Part shown: positions 15,648 to 17,556 of the stretch, one piece after another
Layout of the letters: each line of letters begins with the position of its first letter
Position numbering within the stretch: position 1 is the stretch's first letter
From: Bacteroides sp.
GTDB taxonomy: Bacteria; Bacteroidota; Bacteroidia; Bacteroidales; Bacteroidaceae
Direction of reading: 5' to 3'
Length of the DNA stretch: 17,556 bases
NCBI GenBank assembly: GCA_030151635.1
Contig: JASLDF010000156.1
Location: 1-17,556 of the forward strand
Made by a program: the position numbers and the translations under genes
Notes under the pieces: generated by a model
What the model was told of the DNA's origin: nothing
The model's database searches: none
The model's input: only the letters and a program-made list of their open reading frames with translations

Positions 15648-16277
15648 TTATTGAAACCAGCTATTTTCTTCTGTGAACTCATCGGGCATTGGTGTAGAGA
15701 AATCCAATGAATCTAAGTCTAGGTCTATAGAATCATTTACAATTTCCGAGCCATCACCAACAAGCAATGTTAGTGTAGCTCCCAATGGAACCATAGCACC
15801 AGCCGGCATTATTTCTCCTTTGAACTTTACATTATAGACCCAATCCTTCTGTCCACTAACATACTCATCTTTAGCGAGTTTAAAATCAACAGCTAAAAGC
15901 TTTGCGTGGGCTTGTCTAACAGAACTATTATCTGCTACATCTGGAATCGGACGTAAAGGTACGTTACTTGTATTTATGGTTAAATAAATGTTGCGTCCTT
16001 GCTTAACACGTTGACCAGCAGAAGGGGTGTAATCTACAACAGTGCCTGGAAGTTCTGTTCGCATATAAACAGAATCGACTACAGAACAAGCTAAACCATA
16101 TCTTAAAAAAGTAGATTGAGCTTCTGCTACACTCATACCCTTTACATTTGGTACACTTATGGCTTCTCCATGGTGGGTAAATTTATCAATACCGTAGAAC
16201 ACTCCGTAAATTGTGCCTACGATAAATAGACCCATTAGTATTAAATTGATTACTAAAGATAGTAATTTTTTCTTCAT
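15648..16277 (-). CDS. Membrane-anchored PASTA-domain protein
   Basis: A 209-residue bitopic protein: a Lys-rich start (MKKK), one membrane segment at about 6-30, then two PASTA domains at about 38-103 (with SVPNVKGMSVAEAQSTF and a PSAG turn) and 106-176, and an acidic tail (about 177-209). PASTA domains recognise uncrosslinked peptidoglycan or related ligands and are usually on Ser/Thr kinases or penicillin-binding proteins. Here there is no kinase or transpeptidase domain, only the anchor and PASTA repeats, so it would act as a periplasmic sensor or scaffold. I chose the ATG at 16277; the frame extends 12 codons to 16313, but the internal Met starts a normal signal anchor. It is the first gene of the operon with rluD, ddl and the acyltransferase, an arrangement I recall as common in Bacteroidales. 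Confidence 0.88.
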   Translation of the reverse strand: MKKKLLSLVINLILMGLFIVGTIYGVFYGIDKFTHHGEAISVPNVKGMSVAEAQSTFLRYGLACSVVDSVYMRTELPGTVVDYTPSAGQRVKQGRNIYLTINTSNVPLRPIPDVADNSSVRQAHAKLLAVDFKLAKDEYVSGQKDWVYNVKFKGEIMPAGAMVPLGATLTLLVGDGSEIVNDSIDLDLDSLDFSTPMPDEFTEENSWFQ

Positions 16278-16350
16278 TTTAATTGCAATTAAAACCCTAG
16301 TTATGATGAGCATAAAGTGCTGAATCGACCTAAGGAAACAATATGAATTT

Positions 16351-16384
16351 CAAATATACAATATTTTGTCGACTGCTAGACAAA
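16351..16384 (-). promoter_or_regulatory. Promoter of the PASTA-rluD-ddl operon
   Basis: On the minus strand TATATTTG at 16358-16351 is an exact TAnnTTTG -7 box, and TTTG at 16384-16381 lies 22 bp upstream as the -33 element. The PASTA ATG follows about 74 bp downstream, giving a leader of roughly 65 nt in which I see no strong hairpin. It is the only good promoter seen ahead of the six leftward genes. Confidence 0.65.
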
Positions 16385-16464
16385 AAAGAGTTTGTTTTAT
16401 AAAAACAAAACTGCGATTTTACTCTTTTATATCGGTCTCTATGATTATGGACAAACATGAATGT

Positions 16465-16506
16465 AAAAAAAAAGAAGTAAAGGTTTCAATACCTCTACTT
16501 CTTTTT
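16465..16506 (-). terminator. Terminator of rpmH
   Basis: Inverted repeat 16469-16484 with 16491-16506 has 15 of 16 pairs matched and a 6-nt loop. Read leftward, the direction of rpmH, the hairpin is followed by a run of nine T. It starts about 30 bp after the rpmH stop codon. The far side also carries a short T-run, so it could act weakly on rightward transcripts, but no rightward gene precedes it. Confidence 0.85.
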
Positions 16507-16537
16507 CTTATGAGATGTTATAATGCTTCTAAAGCAA

Positions 16538-16693
16538 TTATCTACCGTTATACTCATCAGATACGGTTAATTTCTTTCTACCTTTTCCACGACGTGAAGC
16601 TAGTACTCTACGACCGTTTGCAGTAGCCATTCTTTCACGGAAACCGTGCTTATTCTTTCTCTTTCTGTTCGAAGGTTGGAATGTTCTTTTCAT
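16538..16693 (-). CDS. rpmH: 50S ribosomal protein L34
   Basis: Small structural protein of the large ribosomal subunit. Translation from the ATG at 16693-16691 gives 51 residues starting MKRTFQPSNRKRKNKHGFRE and continuing RMATANGRRVLASRRGKGRK, then KLTVSDEYNGR. The KRTFQPS(N/K)RKR start, HGFR.RM and GR.VL..RR.KGR.KL are the L34 signature, so identification is certain despite the small size. The protein is highly basic, and the short C-terminal extension SDEYNGR beyond the E. coli length (46) is the sort seen in Bacteroidetes. The gene has its own promoter (16740-16770) and terminator and is divergent from efp. It is not next to rnpA or dnaA, its classic partners in many bacteria. Confidence 0.97.
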   Translation of the reverse strand: MKRTFQPSNRKRKNKHGFRERMATANGRRVLASRRGKGRKKLTVSDEYNGR

Positions 16694-16739
16694 TGTTATA
16701 TATTGTTATGATGTTATTTTACCTTAGATAATCGGGGTG

Positions 16740-16770
16740 CAAAAATAGCTACTTTTTTTAGAATAAGCAA
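16740..16770 (-). promoter_or_regulatory. rpmH promoter
   Basis: On the minus strand the box at 16747-16740 reads TATTTTTG followed by CACC, the full Bacteroidetes -7 context, and TTG at 16770-16768 lies 20 bp upstream, the usual -33 spacing. The leader to the rpmH ATG is about 40 nt. This is one of the best promoter matches in the window. Confidence 0.75.
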
Positions 16771-16795
16771 GAAATATTTCTTTTTACTAAAACAT

Positions 16796-16827
16796 TTTGC
16801 ATTTTTTGCCGAATTCACCTACTTTTG
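16796..16827 (+). promoter_or_regulatory. efp promoter
   Basis: TTTG at 16796-16799, a 20-bp spacer and TACTTTTG at 16820-16827 match the Bacteroidetes -33/-7 consensus very well, and the -7 box is followed by CA. The efp ATG is 69 bp downstream, behind an A/T-rich leader. The rpmH promoter points away from it, with the two -33 elements about 25 bp apart. Confidence 0.75.
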
Positions 16828-16896
16828 CAAATATAATAAATAACAAGATTGATATCCAACAAGTTTGCTGGATAATATAAATTAATAAATAAAGAT

Positions 16897-17463
16897 ATGG
16901 CTACCACAGCAGATATTAAAAATGGTATGTGTATTGATTTAGACGGTCAATATTACTTCGTGATTGAGTTTTTACACGTAAAACCTGGTAAAGGTGCTGC
17001 TTTTGTCCGCACTAAACTAAAAGGTGTTACTTCTGGAAGAACAATTGATAAAACTTTCAACGCAGGTGTAAAACTAACCGAAGTTAGAATCGAACGCCGC
17101 CCTTACCAGTACCTATACCAAGATGATATGGGGTACAACTTTATGAACCAAGAAACTTTCGACCAAACTACAATCGAGAAAGACCTTATTACAGGTGTTG
17201 CTTTCTTGAAAGAAGGAGATGTTGTTGATGTTGTTTCTCATGCTGAATCTGAAACAGTTTTATATGCTGAAGTTCCTACTAAAGTTCAACTAAGAATTAC
17301 TTATACTGAACCAGGACTTAAAGGTGATACTGCTACAAACGCAACTAAACCTGCTACTGTCGAAACTGGTGCAGAAATAAGAGTTCCTCTTTTCATCAAT
17401 GAAGGAGAGCTTATTGAAGTTGATACTCGCTCGGGAGACTATATGGGTCGTGTGAAAGAGTAA
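16897..17463 (+). CDS. efp: Elongation factor P
   Basis: Translation factor that binds between the P and E sites and relieves ribosome stalling at consecutive prolines. The 188-residue product has the three-domain layout: a KOW-like domain I (about 1-65) with the tip loop HVKPGKGAAF, where Lys32 is at the place of the modifiable lysine of E. coli EF-P (Lys34), then OB domains II (about 66-128) and III (about 129-188). Diagnostic segments are ERRPYQYLYQD (92-102), MNQETFDQ (109-116), the domain III start TYTEPGLKGDTA and the ending RSGDYMGRVKE. Length is exactly typical. It is a single-gene unit with its own promoter and terminator. No EpmA/EpmB-like modification gene is in the window, so whether Lys32 is modified cannot be said. 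Confidence 0.97.
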   Translation: MATTADIKNGMCIDLDGQYYFVIEFLHVKPGKGAAFVRTKLKGVTSGRTIDKTFNAGVKLTEVRIERRPYQYLYQDDMGYNFMNQETFDQTTIEKDLITGVAFLKEGDVVDVVSHAESETVLYAEVPTKVQLRITYTEPGLKGDTATNATKPATVETGAEIRVPLFINEGELIEVDTRSGDYMGRVKE

Positions 17464-17487
17464 TCTTAAAACTATACAAAAGTATAT

Positions 17488-17526
17488 AAGGGTAGTCATT
17501 ATAATTAATAATGGCTACCCTTTTTT
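17488..17526 (+). terminator. Terminator of efp
   Basis: A 15-bp stem, 17488-17502 with 17508-17522, with one wobble pair, a 5-nt AATTA loop and a run of T from 17521 to 17526. It starts about 25 bp after the efp stop codon. The remaining 30 bp to the window edge show no gene. Confidence 0.85.
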
Positions 17527-17556
17527 GTTGCTCACCTATTATTTTGTAATTTCATC

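Noticed and set aside
15648..16313. Longer PASTA frame starting at 16313
   Set aside because: The 12 added residues put a second hydrophobic patch before the Lys-rich anchor start; the ATG at 16277 gives a normal signal anchor.
16366..16626. Rightward open frame of 86 codons between the PASTA and rpmH genes
   Set aside because: It runs through the rpmH terminator and antisense to rpmH itself, has no family pattern, and its Phe/Leu/Lys content follows from the A/T-rich hairpin and basic L34 codons.

Overview
The window looks like ordinary chromosomal backbone from a low-GC member of the Bacteroidales, probably Bacteroidaceae or a close relative. Four things point there. The promoters carry the Bacteroidetes -7 box TAnnTTTG, several with a TTG/TTTG element 18-22 bp upstream. 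Start codons lack clear Shine-Dalgarno sequences and are often preceded by A-rich DNA. The arginine-pathway carbamoyltransferase is the Bacteroides-type N-succinylornithine enzyme. The gene families and their order also fit (lipoprotein-uppS-bamA-skp-skp-murI and PASTA-rluD-ddl-acyltransferase). The species cannot be fixed from this alone.

Layout. Positions 1-1946 hold a leftward block: the 5' part of pyrE (cut by the window edge) with its own promoter, then recX and prmC, which overlap by 4 bp. Transcribed divergently from prmC is ribD (riboflavin synthesis). After a 270-bp gap with two candidate promoters comes a long rightward envelope run: a lipoprotein with Asp-box repeats (probably DUF6242), uppS (undecaprenyl diphosphate synthase), bamA (outer-membrane protein insertase) and two skp/ompH-like chaperone genes. 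It closes with a strong hairpin terminator at 9184-9224. Just past it are murI (D-glutamate for peptidoglycan), a small DUF2007-like gene and argF' (N-succinylornithine carbamoyltransferase). This arm ends at a perfect 38-bp palindrome that terminates both strands.

From that palindrome rightward, a six-gene operon runs leftward, with a promoter near 16351-16384: PASTA protein, rluD (23S rRNA pseudouridine synthase), ddl, a PlsC/GPAT-like acyltransferase, a NigD-like lipoprotein and a rhodanese lipoprotein. The genes are separated by 4-bp overlaps to gaps of about 20 bp. Next come rpmH (ribosomal protein L34, 51 codons, leftward) and efp (elongation factor P, rightward), which share a compact divergent promoter region. 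Each is followed by its own hairpin terminator.

Functionally the window is dominated by cell-envelope building (UppS, MurI, Ddl, BamA, Skp, PASTA, acyltransferase, lipoproteins) plus translation functions (PrmC, RluD, L34, EF-P) and pieces of pyrimidine, riboflavin and arginine synthesis. I see no mobile element, CRISPR array, tRNA/rRNA, phage gene or defence island, and no convincing sign of a new multi-gene system. The points worth a second look are smaller: the specificity-determining Pro90 of the carbamoyltransferase, an Arg-to-Tyr change in a conserved UppS motif, an HX5D rather than HX4D acyltransferase motif, a Tyr/Asn-rich loop in BamA, the uncharacterised lipoproteins, and a possible long leader or small RNA before the DUF6242-like gene.
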